NCBI GenBank assembly: GCA_027627225.1
Contig: CM051029.1
Coordinates: forward strand, 30,171,748 to 30,235,747
DNA length: 64,000 nucleotides
Direction: 5' to 3'
Origin: Congeria kusceri
Lineage: Eukaryota; Mollusca; Bivalvia; Myida; Dreissenidae
Shown: one piece after another, positions 1 through 12,400 of the stretch
Layout of the letters: the number at the start of each line of letters is the position of its first letter
Numbering within the stretch: the first letter of the stretch is position 1
Notes under the pieces: model-generated
What the model was told of the DNA's origin: nothing
Database searches by the model: none
Seen by the model: only the letters and a program-made list of their open reading frames with translations
Made by a program: the position numbers and the translations under genes

Positions 1-419
1 AAAGTTCAGTATATTTATTGAATTAGGTAATACTTGTAAAAGCAGAATGTGTGTCGTATAGTTGTATCTACATATATTTTATCAAATTAAGGAATACACT
101 GTAAATCACATGTATTTGTTTCTTTATTTTCGTAACCGTTGATTGGGAGTAAAATGTCGTAACAACATTAACCAGTGATTCAAACAGATTCAAATAGATT
201 AATTTTTTACAGGTAAACAATAGCGACAAACCATAGAAAGTCACCTAAATGTCATTTTTACATTTGATACTGGAACAACTGGAATTGCTATTGAACAATA
301 TGAATTTGACCTGTAAAAATTACTAAATAACTTAAGATGTTATAAGATTCTAACCCAAGGATCGGTAGTCAGAAAGCTCCTAAGAAAAATCATATGAGAC
401 GCATGGTGGGAAAACCGTA

Positions 420-575
420 CTTGATGCATGTGCGTAAAAGCGTCGTCCCGGATCAGCCTGTGCAGTCTGCACAGGCTAATCCGGGACATCACTTTCCGCT
501 TTTATGGTATTTTCTGTTTCAAGAAAGTCTCTTCTAAACATAAATCCACTGTAGGCGGAAAGTGCCGTCCTGAAA
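420..575 (+). mobile_element. Palindromic MITE fragment of the GTGCAGTCTGCACAGG type
   Basis: Contains CCTGTGCAGTCTGCACAGG, a near-perfect palindrome, inside GTCGTCCCGGATCAG...CTAATCCGGGAC, then TTTCCGCTTTTATGG and GGCGGAAAGTGCCGTCCTG. I recognise this layout as a very abundant MITE in bivalve genomes. The expected second palindrome after 575 is absent, so the copy is truncated. Confidence 0.65.
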
Positions 576-732
576 TTTTTCAGACAATAATATCCAACAT
601 TTTATTCACGGTTCAGAAAACGGTTAATTAAGAAATGACTTTTCAATTCTTTACTCGAACAAAGCCTTTCAACCCATAAATTTCAGACAGTCTTTAAATG
701 AAAAAGCATAAGTCTTCATACATTTCAGTGTT

Positions 733-1003
733 TTTTAGGGCCAATTTGGGGCGGAAATTGACCAAAATCGGACAAAAAGTTACTAAGATAGTGGAATTTT
801 AGTGAACAATCCCAGCAATTTCTTATCAAACCATGTTAAAGCATAATCCAAGTTATCATTTGTAGCAAAACAATTCATTAATTTATATTTTATAACAAAG
901 TAGAATATTAAACATGTAATAATGCTTTTCTAAAACAAATGCTCTTTTGATGGAAAATTCCTCATCCGAAGAGCCCCGCCACCTTTCCCCCAAAGGTAAA
1001 AAA
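733..1003 (+). repeat. Dispersed repeat, copy 1 (inverted partner at 17725-18055)
   Basis: Shares TTAGGGCCAATTTGGGGC, GACCAAAATCGGACAAA, GAACAATCCCAGCAATTT and CCACCTTTCCCCCAAAGGT with the reverse complement of 17725-18055. No coding content. Confidence 0.7.
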
Positions 1004-1046
1004 TGTTCAACTTAGGAGCTTAATGCATACTGTCCCTAGACATGAC

Positions 1047-1125
1047 AGGGTTGAGCGTGAAACTATTGTATCTAAAGAAGAAATGATAAGCAGATACAAG
1101 ATACAATAGTTTTATGCTCAACCCT
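1047..1125. repeat. Short hairpin, 27-bp arms
   Basis: AGGGTTGAGCGTGAAACT... and its complement ...GTTTTATGCTCAACCCT; arms 1047-1073 and 1099-1125 match at 25 of 27 positions with a 25-nt loop. Confidence 0.8.
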
Positions 1126-1549
1126 CCAATTATGTTAAGGCTGTTCCAAGAAAAAAGGTGATGGGGGGGGGGGGGGCCAGTCCAAAAATGGGGTACCACC
1201 AACACAATTTTTTTTTCAAATCAATGATAATCCGTTTAATCCCCTCTATCACCCCCCACCCACTGAATTTTAATACATCGGCGTTCAGCCCCCTCATCAG
1301 CTGTTTTCCTTGAAAAGCCCTTAGCTAATAGCTCAGCTATTTTCAAAACATCTCGGTCACTTTTGCTTTCAAAACATTAATTCCGGTTTAAGCTAGAGAT
1401 AGGTTAACATCAGAGGAACTTGACTCTTGACTCATAAATTTGTTTTCCCTCAAAATTATTAATAAATTCAATTTGTTGCAAGTAAACTAAAAATTGACCC
1501 CTTTGTATGGCTGGTTTCCGTAATTATTTTCTATGATTCTAACAGCTGT

Positions 1550-3075
1550 TATATATATTTTTATTAAAATTTTCAACAACTCTGCCATACAAATGTTAGA
1601 CTAATTCCATATCAAGACATTTAGGAATTCAGTTCTACATCTTTTAGCTTAATTGTTTATCATATATGAGGAGCGCTTCAGCTGTTAGCTTACTTTGTTA
1701 TTACATTTGGAGCAACTTTGCCCTTGAACTGTTAGATTAATTCCATATCAAGATATTTAGGAATTCAGTAGTACATCTTTTTGCTTACTGGTCGAGGACC
1801 AATAACTGAAGGAAAATACCTTATAAATATATCTGGTATAGTTAATACACAGTTTTATGAAATGAAACTGCAACTGACTCAAGGTCATTATTTCTTCTTT
1901 CGATTTCACTAACTTACCAGATGTTATGATTTTGATTCGACCATTTAGTGAGACCCAACTTTGGAACACTAAATTATGGGAAAAAAAAGCTAAATGGAGG
2001 ACCATTAACTGAAGACGATATTTTTCTGCGAAATTCTCAAGAAAATATACACGTTTTTTTTTAAATAATTTATACATTGAATTACAAATTAACTTATTTT
2101 TGACTGTTTTAGATTGAACAAATCATTCCCATTATATCTGAACAATGTGCATATTTCACATGTCACAATTTGACGATTTTGCGGATAATGTAATGGACGT
2201 TTATAACAGATTAAAATAGCGGAATTGCTGTGCAGCATATGAAATGGGTAAAAATGACAATTATGCGGAAAAACTGAAATAATTAACCCACGCACAGCCT
2301 CACACATATTTATTTCGTGCATGCACACTCGAAAAAGGGAAACACCCAGCAAAGTTTGACAGAACACATGTAAACAAAAGTTATTAACCGCTCCATTTTC
2401 ATAAATACTAAACAGAAACAATTGAAACTTTACAGCATTCAAGGAAACATTTGAATGCATCATGATTAACATGATCGAAAGGATTTTAATCAATTATACC
2501 GGTTCTTCGGTTATTGGTTCTCTTCAGTTATTAATCCTCTTCGGTTATTGGTCCTCGACCAGTAATTTGTTACCAATATTTGAGCAGCCCTTCAGCTCGT
2601 ACATGTAGCTTAATTTGTTATTAAAATTTGGAGCAACTCTGCCCTATAACTGTTAGATTAATTCCATATGAAGATAGTAAGAAATTCAGTCCAACACCTT
2701 TTAGCTTAATTTGTTACCATATATGAGCAGCCCTTCAGCTGTTACATGTAGCTTAATTTGTTACCATATATGAGCAGCCCTTCAGCTGTTACATGTAGCT
2801 TAATTTGTTACCATATATGAGCAGCCCTTCAGCTGTTACATGTAGCTTAATTTGTTACCATATATGAGCAGCCCTTCAGCTGATAGCTTAAGTTGTTATT
2901 AAAATTTTGGAGAATTCAGCCCTACATCTTTTAGCTTTATTTGTTTAAAAAAAAACAACCTAGCTGTCCTTCAGCTATAAGCTTAATTTCATTATTAAGA
3001 TTTTGAACACGTCAGTCCTACATCTTTTAGCTTAACTGGTTACCAATATCTTGAGCAATACGAAAGCTGAATTTC
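1550..3075 (+). repeat. Degenerate minisatellite, 47-bp core unit
   Basis: Repeated phrases GAGCAGCCCTTCAGCTG, TTACATGTAGCTTAATTTG, TTACCATATATGAGCAG and GTTAGATTAATTCCATAT. The 47-bp unit is tandem and nearly identical around 2716-2900, while flanking copies are diverged. It is interrupted by a transposon at 1788-2562. Confidence 0.75.
1788..2562. mobile_element. TA-flanked DNA transposon (775 bp) inside the minisatellite
   Basis: Starts CTGGTCGAGGACCAATAAC and ends TTATTGGTCCTCGACCAG, flanked by TA on both sides. The joined flanks (GCTTA/ATTTGTTACC) equal intact units of the surrounding array (GCTTAATTTGTTACC), which gives an internal empty site. The subterminal motif ACCAATAACTGAAG is repeated several times near the ends. 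No transposase; a non-autonomous Tc1/mariner-type element is inferred. Confidence 0.75.
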
Positions 3076-3311
3076 GTCATTTACGAAGGTGGGGGAGAGT
3101 GTAGCCCAGCCGAGCTTTTACAACGTTTTTAATAGTTAAGTGTAACCCTAACTTTCTGTTGATTTTACTTTCTTAGAGTCACATGTTTTGGGCAGCTGAT
3201 CAGAAGCTGAAAAACGTTGAGCAAATCAGTTCTCCAGCTTAATTGGTTATTAAAATTTTTGAGCAACGTTGCCCATTATGTCTGACAAGGTACGAAGTGA
3301 ACGAGACTTAC

Positions 3312-3437
3312 TTTCTGACTTTTCTCACAAGATCGCCAAAGGGTTTCTCCCAGCAGTACATTTTTATGACACGCATTCCCGCGATTATTTCGTTCATGAG
3401 CCGGACTCGCTCGTCAGTGTACTTTGCCGTCTTTGTT
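3312..3437 (-). CDS. ABCC4: ABCC4-like exon 7 (last exon in the window)
   Basis: 126 nt, acceptor TTTCAG and donor GTAAGT; the first base completes Arg259. Encodes [18 protein letters not shown], then [20 protein letters not shown], the cytosolic loop expected after exon 6. Ends with AA, so one more base of the next codon is in exon 8, which I could not find between 1 and 3311. Confidence 0.93.
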
Positions 3438-6400
3438 CTGAAACGAAAGTGCTGGACACTTAGGAAATTTTCCTACAAAATCTGATGTATTTCAGGAAAA
3501 TGGTTACAAAGATTTTTCGAAATTAACCACACTGAACGAATATCATCATGTATTTAAGCAAACAATGATAATGATGAAAGAGAAGTAAACATATCAAAAT
3601 GTTTCTATACAGCAGTTATAAATACTACAATCTCCTTTATAATAAGACAAATTTCCTTGTGCACTAACATTCAATAATGCATATTATCACAAACTATATT
3701 TGTGGAATTTTTGTAGACTTTTGGATTGCCAATACACTCTCATGTGTTGGTTCAAATACGATACTAGAACTACATTTAGAAATCAAGATTGACAGATAAA
3801 GAAAAAGCTGCGGTGTTTGATAAACACATGTCCTCGGTTGGTGCTGGACATCCCATTTCATTTGCATTATTCTAAGTCCAAATTAGGTCAAGATCAAAGT
3901 CAAAGTGAAGTTGGGCGATATGGGTGGATTGGGAATGGTCATAAGCAATAACTGTGTAGTATCCGAGTGTTGTAGTAAGTTGTGTTGGTGCTAAACAAAA
4001 CGGTAAAATCTAGTTAACCTTGTACGGAATCACAGACGGTCTGACAGGACAATCACTATATACAAGAGGGCCATGATGGCCCTAGGTCGCTCAACTGGGT
4101 CTGTATTCTGAAACTTTCTATGAAGTTTTGCTAAGAATTTTCTATACCTTAATTTTTAGCTAAAATATGTATTTTCTTAGTTTTTATCTAAGAAATGTCT
4201 TATGACATAAGAAACATTCTATGTATAAATGGAATTACTGAGTTGAAAATGAAAACAAAGACATTAGGTCTAATAAATGGATATTCAAGTTGACTTATAA
4301 CATAAAAATGGCAATAAATAATTGAAGTTGATAAATTTTCTAAGATATTTTCATCATTCTTTTAAAATTAAAGATATTTCTTAGTTTTTCTTAAAGTATC
4401 ATAAAAGTATCTTAGAAATAATCTAAGAATAGCTGTTTTTGTCCTTAAATGTTAGAAAGCTTTGCACCAGTCTTAAAAGTTTAGATTTTTCTAAGACAAT
4501 AATTCAATGATGTTTTTGTCACTCTTACTAGAAAACCTTCGAACATGTCACATCAATTGGTGAACATACCCTTGCATGTCATTACAAATGATTTGTATTC
4601 ATTATTGTGCAAACCTTCATTAGTGTATTACTTTGTAGTACCTAAATTCGAAAACTAATTGTTCCTTAATAAACTCAACAAAAAAATTAATATAAAATCT
4701 AATATCAAGTTAAAACTACTTTTTGTCAATCTGCTAATCTGTGCATACATTCCATTAAATGGTTTCATTGTAATATTTTTCAAAATTTAAATATGCATTA
4801 AATTATGAGATTTAATGTTAATGGTATATTTGTTTGCCAATTTAACTATTCATCACCCTTTTACTTAAACAAGTATTTTATATTCTTACACAAGTGTTCT
4901 CTAAGAATTCTTTGTGAAACCTTCTAATATAAAATCTAAGAAAACAATTTTCTTAGCTAAAGCTAAGAAAACTCTTTGACAATTTCTGAATACAGGCCAA
5001 CTACACATAACAAACACACTATTTTGTCTAAGAAAAATCAATTTTTAGGACAAAAAACGTTATTCTTTGATTTTTCTAAAACTGTTTACAATAATTTGAG
5101 AAAAAACTACGAAATTCGCATATTTTCAGAAAATAATGATTAAATCTTAGAAAAATTATGAAATCTTAGTGAACAATTTGTCTTAGAAAGGTTCAGAATA
5201 CCAGCCCCGATATCTGTGTATGAAGTTTCATTACAACATCTCAATACGTTCTCAAGTTATTGAGCGGAAACTGTTTTTTTATTGTTAGTAACAGTTACCT
5301 TGACCTTGACCCCACCCACCACAAACGTAAAGCAAGGTCTTGATATAAGGTATCTACGTATGAAGTTTCATAAAAATATCTCAATGTGTTCTTAAGTTAT
5401 TGAGCGTAAACCGTTTTTCAACTTTTAATAACAGTCACCTTGACCCCACCCTTCCCATAAGCAAACCCAAGTGAGGTCTCGATATAAGATATCTGTATTA
5501 AGTTTCATTAAAATTATTGAGCGGAAACCGTTTTTCTATTTTCAGTAACGGTGACCTTGACCCCACCCACCCATATGCAATTCCAAGCAATGTCTCCATA
5601 TTAAGTACTTATGTTTTAAGTTTCATTAAAATAGCTCAATGCGTCTTCAAGATATTTAGCGGAAAACATTTTTCTGTTTTTAATAACGGTGACCTTGACC
5701 CCACCCACCCCATAACAATCCCAAGCGAGGTCTCAATATACTGTATTTTTGTATCGAGTTTCATTAAAATATCTAAATGCGTTCTTAAGATATTGAGCGG
5801 AAACCGTTTTTCTATTTTTAGTAACAGTGACCTTGACCCCTCCCACCCCATATGCAATCCCAAGCAATGTCTCGTTATAAGGTATATATGTATTAAGTTT
5901 CCTTAAAATATTTCAATGCGTTCTCAAGTTATTGAACGGAAACCGTTTTTTCTATTTTAGTAACAGTGACCTTGACCCCACCCACCCCATATGCAATCCC
6001 ATTCGAGGTCTCGATAAAATGTTTTAACCAAATATGAAACCTCTGAGCCATGTGATTTAAGAATTTTTAAATCATTTTGCCATTTACATCTATATAAACC
6101 ATGCCAGCCCCAGGGTGTGGCCAGTTTTGACCCCATGGGCATCATTTGAACAATCTTTGTAGAGGACCACTATACAGCATTACATACCAAATATGAAACC
6201 TCCGGGCCTTGCGGTTACAGGGAAGAAGATTTTAAAAGTCATTTTGCTATTTAAGTCTATATAAACATTGTGACCCCTGGGGTGTGGCCAGTTTTGACCC
6301 CAGGGGCATCATTTTAACAATCTTTGTAGAGGACCACTATACAATGTTACATACCAAATATGAAACCTCTGGGCCTTGCGGTTTCAGAGGAGAAGATTTT

Positions 6401-9400
6401 TAAAGTCATTTTGCAATTCAAGTCTATATAAACCATGTGACCCCAGAGGTGTGGCCAGTTTTGACCCCAGGGGCATCATTTGAACAATCTTTGTAGAGGA
6501 CCACTATACAATTTTACATACCAAATATGAAACCTGTAGGCCTTGCGGTTTCAGAGAAGAAGATTTTCAAAGTCATTTTGCTATACAAGTCTATATAAAC
6601 CATGAGACCCCCAGAGCGTGGCCAGTTTTGACCCCAGGGGCATCATTTGAACAATCTTTGTAGAGGACCACTAGAGGATGTCACATATCAAATATGAAAG
6701 CCCCAAGCCTTGTGGTTTCAGAGAAGAAGATTTTTAAAGTTTTCACTTTTTAAATCTATTTTTAGCCCTCGTGACCTACATATGCAGCGGACCGGAACGA
6801 TTTGAACAATTTTGAAAGAGGGTCACCCAAGGATAATTCCTGTAAAGTTTGGTTAAAATATGCCCAGTGGTTTAGGAGGAGATGTTCTTTGAATGAAAAT
6901 GTTGACGCACGACTGACAACGGACAAAAGGCGATCCTAAAAGCTCACAATGAGCACGTTGTGCTCAGGTGAGCTAAAAAACATATACAAACAGAAACAAA
7001 ACCTAAATCAAAGGGAAGTATCATGCATATCAGGATAAAATCTATACACTATCAGAAGAATAGTGGAACAGATACCTTTAGAATGACTGAAGTTGGTACC
7101 TGAATTTAGAGAACAGTTTCCCCATCCAGCCCTGTACGGGAACCAGCAATAACAGAACTGCAAATCCTGCCAGCGTGGATGGGCCTAGCTCATGCCACAA
7201 TATTGCTAAGACTGCTATAGCCTCCAGGGGACCAACCCACAGGAAGTGTAGAAATATCACAGCCTGAAAATGTACAGAGGTTACATACTACTAATAATAG
7301 AAACTAAGGATGCACTAAGGTTGACGTCTGGTGATGGACTTAGTTCAAAGGTCACAGTTATGGGTGGACTGTACTAAAAGGTCACTTCTGGCATGGCCAT
7401 ATTTGGACTGGTCATGTGTGACGTTATACCAGTGTCAAGTCACATTGTTATGACAATGGACCATACACAAAAGCCACATGAAAGCCACATGAGTTCACAA
7501 GAACCACTCGCCAAGTTAACATGGGAAAAAGGACCACAGATAAAGGTCACATTTTTTAAAGGGCCATGGTTCAAAGTTCGCCCAAATAGTATGGCTTCAA
7601 ACTGCTGGACTAGAAATTGACACAAACACACTTAAACTTTTTACACCCAGTAAACAACACAATACCTAAACCCAAACTGATGGTTAGGTCAGCTGTTGTA
7701 AAGCTAAAATGAAAAACTGCTTGTTTGTTCATTTTATTTTCGAGCAAACAAAACTGCTTGTTTGTTTATTTTATTTTTAAGTAAACAATGTTCCACTAAC
7801 ATGTAGTTTTGACAGTTATATGGTAACGGTTTGCTAAACAAATAAAAGATCTAGTGCAAAGAATGTTACTGTAATTCAACAATGCTGCTTTGGAGCTTCA
7901 AACAATTCACAACAACAAGCAGTAATGTATGCGAGAACGCTTCTATCTCTGACTACTGGGACAGTTCCCTTCAAAAATCATGATACAATTACGAAATGTA
8001 TGGAAAATAAGTAGCAAATATTGTTTGAAGTACTGTAATATTGTGAATAAAAATCAAAATAATACATACTGTATATTGCCTAATACACCACAGGGGCTTT
8101 ACATTTTCCCAAAAGGGGGCATTTATTATGAGTCCAGTTTTTGGTGTTTGTTCATACATATCAGTTTATGGAAAACATTATTATATGACTCTGTAGCATA
8201 TTGTGAAAACATTTCTTTTAAAGGTAGGGTATAAAAACATTTATTATACCTCACTAATTATTTCTCTATATAATGCATATAAACTGCAGCGGGCAACAAT
8301 TTGATATCTCGCCCGGAAATGTCGCCGCTACCGCTATGTCGCCCGGTACGCAAATGATACAGGATTGTTCGGTATAATAAAATAAATATTGACTTCCTTG
8401 AGGGTGACAGTGCGTTGCATGTGCATTGAGTGTTTAAAGCAAAATGAGGGCATGCATTAGGCATGGAGGTTTGGAAGTAATTAAAAATCAGGTGGGAGGG
8501 GAGGCATTTTTATTAGGGATGTAGCATTTATTATGGAATATACAGTAAATATCATGTAAAAACAAATCACATTGCTTGTATAACAAATATAAATATTCTA
8601 CATTCTTACAACTAGGCCAGCCAGACTTACACATGATTGTGTATATTAACAGTATGTGAGAGAGACAAAGTCATGTTTCCAAACACATAAACTAAAGCAT
8701 TACAACAAAATTGATACTTTATTTCAGTTGGTGTTTATTTATAAACTATCGTACCCAATATATTTCTATGTCATGAGTGTTATTTCTCTTCTTTATATAT
8801 AATGCAATATCCTTTTCAGAATCTGTGACAAGAATTTTGGAAATTATTTATAGGCCAATACGCAAATTTATCCCATCAGTAGGCCTGCATTGACGAAATA
8901 ATACCCCATGGAATAAACTTTGCTTTATTTCAACACTGTGGTGATAAAGCAGTCACCCACAGTATAATGATGTCATCTTGTTGATTTCTTGGCGTCATGT
9001 CATGTTTTTCGTAATATTTACTGCATTTTCTTTCGTTTATTTTCGAAAATAAAGATGAAAAATGTTGGGATAAATAGATTACTAGGTAAGTGTTGAATAA
9101 AGATAAGTTTATTTGCTCGGCACAAAAACGTGAACCACTCGCCAAGGCTCGTGGTTCAGGTTTTCTAAGCCTCCCTAAATAAACTTATCTTTATTCAACA
9201 TTAACCTAGTATTCTCTATAGGTCCCTTTAACCTCTAGTGGGTTCACCAGTGCACTATATAAGAGAAGTACTGAAGTTAATACTCATTTAAAATTTGGAA
9301 GATAAAATTAACTCTACTTAACCTTGTCACGGACGGACAAATGAGGGACGGACGGATGGACAGGACAATCACTATATGCCTCCCACACCAAGATGTGGGG

Positions 9401-12400
9401 GGATATCAAAATAAAAATGGGAGTGCCAAAATCTTTACAGAAACCATAATTGATTTTGAAACAACACATTTTTAATTTGAAAATGACAGATTCTTATAAT
9501 ATAATAATGAAAATATAACACCGGTACACATTAATTGAATAGTAACTGTTCATTCATTATTAAGTGTATGTATACATATAATTAAACCAACAGACATTGT
9601 GTTTTGTAATTTTACTTATGTATGGGGTAAATACTGTACCCCTTTATTTTTGACTGTAGGGAGTATAAGAACCCTTTAACTAAATTTGTTATCTAGAGCA
9701 ATGTACAATGTATCACAGGCATTTTATCTTCAATGCTGACCTTATTTCTTATGAGTACTCTCAAAAATTGAAATCCTGACCATCATAAATTACATTTTAA
9801 CCCATTCATGTACAAAATCTAGACCATATTTGTGATTGTGCGCACAGAGTGGTAATTTTGACAAACAAATTGTGACAGTGCTTTTGACCAGCATTTTTTC
9901 TCTATGTAAACATGGTACTGTAAAAAAGGTACCATTTCTTATTAAATTTACCTACCAATTTTTTCCAATTTAAAGTTAAACAATCTCAAACCTCTTTAAA
10001 AAATCCAAAAGGATACCAAAAAGATTGACTACGTACTTGTATTCAACTTTCATTTTACCTCCTGGAAACAATAAGTACAAGAGGGCCATGATGGCCCAAA
10101 GTGCTCACCTGAGAGCTGGTACAGATGAAGACCATACTGTTGTGACAGGTTTGAAAATTAAGGTATCTGAACAATACACAGTGGGGGTAGGATCAATTTT
10201 GATTTAAAACATCGGTAAGTGCAATGGGCTAACTAAAGTATGAGTTGGGTAGTGGATGTGCGTTTTATTTTGCTAATGGTTCTCAAATCATTGACAAGTC
10301 TGGAAAATGCATAAACAGTAGATTTTGATGTCTTTTTGGCAAACGGTTTTGGAAAACTAGTTGCAATGCGATAATTGCGATGGCTGTGCTATAAGGTAAA
10401 GTTTTGCTTTTTCTTTGATAATTTTCTTTCCAATGATGATAAATGATGTTAATGCAGGCTCTGAATACATCAAAGTTGGAAATCAAATTTTATCAATCAA
10501 TTTTTTTTCTGGTCATGCTCAAACTGTGTAAGTTTGGTCAACTTTGAATCAAAAATCGTGTGTGCAAGCCAATCATTGATAACTTGTTGATGTTTTTTTC
10601 CAAACACAATGGGCAATAACTCTGGTGTTTCTAGACCGATCATGCTAATATTCTGCTTCACCTGTAGTCTTACTTTCATTGACAAACTGTACACGATTGA
10701 TGAAGATTGGATGAAAAATGAAGTCTCTATCCTGAATAATGCCCATTTTTGCATATTTTGTTCACAAACAAAGGGCAATAACTCTGGTGTTTCTGGTCCA
10801 ATCTTGCCTATATCCGACTTTACCTTTAATCTTATGGTCACAGACAAACTGTGCAAGATTGGTAAAGATTGGATGAAAAATGAAGTCTCTATCCTGTATA
10901 ATGTTCAGTTTTGCATATTTTTTTCACAAACAAAGGGCAATAACTCTGGTGTTTCTGGTCCGATCTTGCTTATATTCGACTTCATCTGTAATCTCATGGC
11001 AATAGACAATCTGTGCAAGATTGGTGAAGATTGGATGAAAAATGTCTCCCTCTTTCCTGAATAATGTCCATTTTTGTATATTTTTTTAATAAACAATGGA
11101 CAATAACTCTGGTGTTTGAAACACGATCTGGCCCATTTTTGCCGTCTGCTGAGATCTGATGGTCATACACAAACTTTGAAAGTTTGGTTAAGATTGTATG
11201 GAAAATAAAGTCTATACGTTGGAAAAGGGCACTTTTGCACTTTTTTTGCATGAAAAAGGGGCAATAACTCTGGTGTTACTGGCATGATCTGACCCAATAA
11301 CAATCCCATCCGAGATTTATGGTCTTACACAAACTGTGCAAGTTAGGTCAAGATTGAATAAAAAATGTAGTCTTTATCGCGATAACGGTCCAAATTGTTG
11401 ACGGCACTTTGACGACGGATGACGGACGGTAGACGACGCCGGAGAGGTCCCCTATACCAATACCTCACCGAGCACTTCGTGCTCAGGTGAGCTAACAAGT
11501 GAAAGAATCAATGAAAAAACTTCTTTCAGTTTATTTATTGTAACTTATTGTTTTCACATTCATTCTGCTAGTTTTTTGCTGCGAGTGAGTAAATTCTCAA
11601 TTTGGTTTAGAGTGATGCTAATTTTACCAATACAGTAGATTCCACTTAATTGAATATCTGATAATTTAATATTTTGCTTAATTGAATAAAGATTGAAAAC
11701 ACCGAACCATTCCATCGTAAAAACACCACCTGATAAAAAATATGGTGTCATCTGGTTAATTGAATAGCCAATTATCAGTTGTAGATGTATAGTCCGCTCG
11801 AAAATCTCATAATCTCCAAGGATACGTATCGTATCACTAGTTTTGACAAGCAATGACCGCCTTTGTTATCATTTCACACCATGCATGTATGCAGCGTCTG
11901 TTGAATGTCACGTGACTAATAGGTGTAATCTGCGGGCCAAGTACAGTGCATACAATGGAGTCCCCCGTTACAAAACAGCGTGTGTCTGCATTGATAGGTG
12001 TTTTCAATCTTTATTCAAATCTACTGTACTTTAAATTACTTTTTTTACTTGCCAAACTAATCTACACGAGTATGCATTCGATTTATTTTAACCAGAGTAT
12101 TTTATTCATGGTCAGGATATGTAGAATAAACTTAACTGAAAATGTCAAATCGAGGGTTGAAAACTGGAAGGTACCAACTGCCATTGAAATCAATAGCAGT
12201 TGGAGCCTTCTGGGCCTGAATTCACAAAGCTCCTTAGGGAAAAATTAAGAAATTTTCTTAAATTCATAAAATTCCTCAAGTCTTTAGCTGTTTTATGTAA
12301 AAATCATTTTACTTGAAATCTTTCAAACTAGTCAATATCGGTAAGCTCCGTCATGGTTTACCCTTGTGTTAACAGAAATCATTAGATTTCACATACAAAA

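Noticed and set aside
1..3311. ABCC4-like exon 8
   Set aside because: No minus-strand segment with the expected transporter sequence and matching phase was found; it probably lies outside the window.
3243..3485. Plus-strand frames overlapping ABCC4-like exon 7
   Set aside because: Shadows of the real minus-strand exon, which matches the family and splices in frame.
10609..11064. 151-codon plus-strand frame and overlapping minus frames in elements A and B
   Set aside because: The frames follow the 162-bp non-coding tandem units of a transposable element and are not shared in the same form by both copies.
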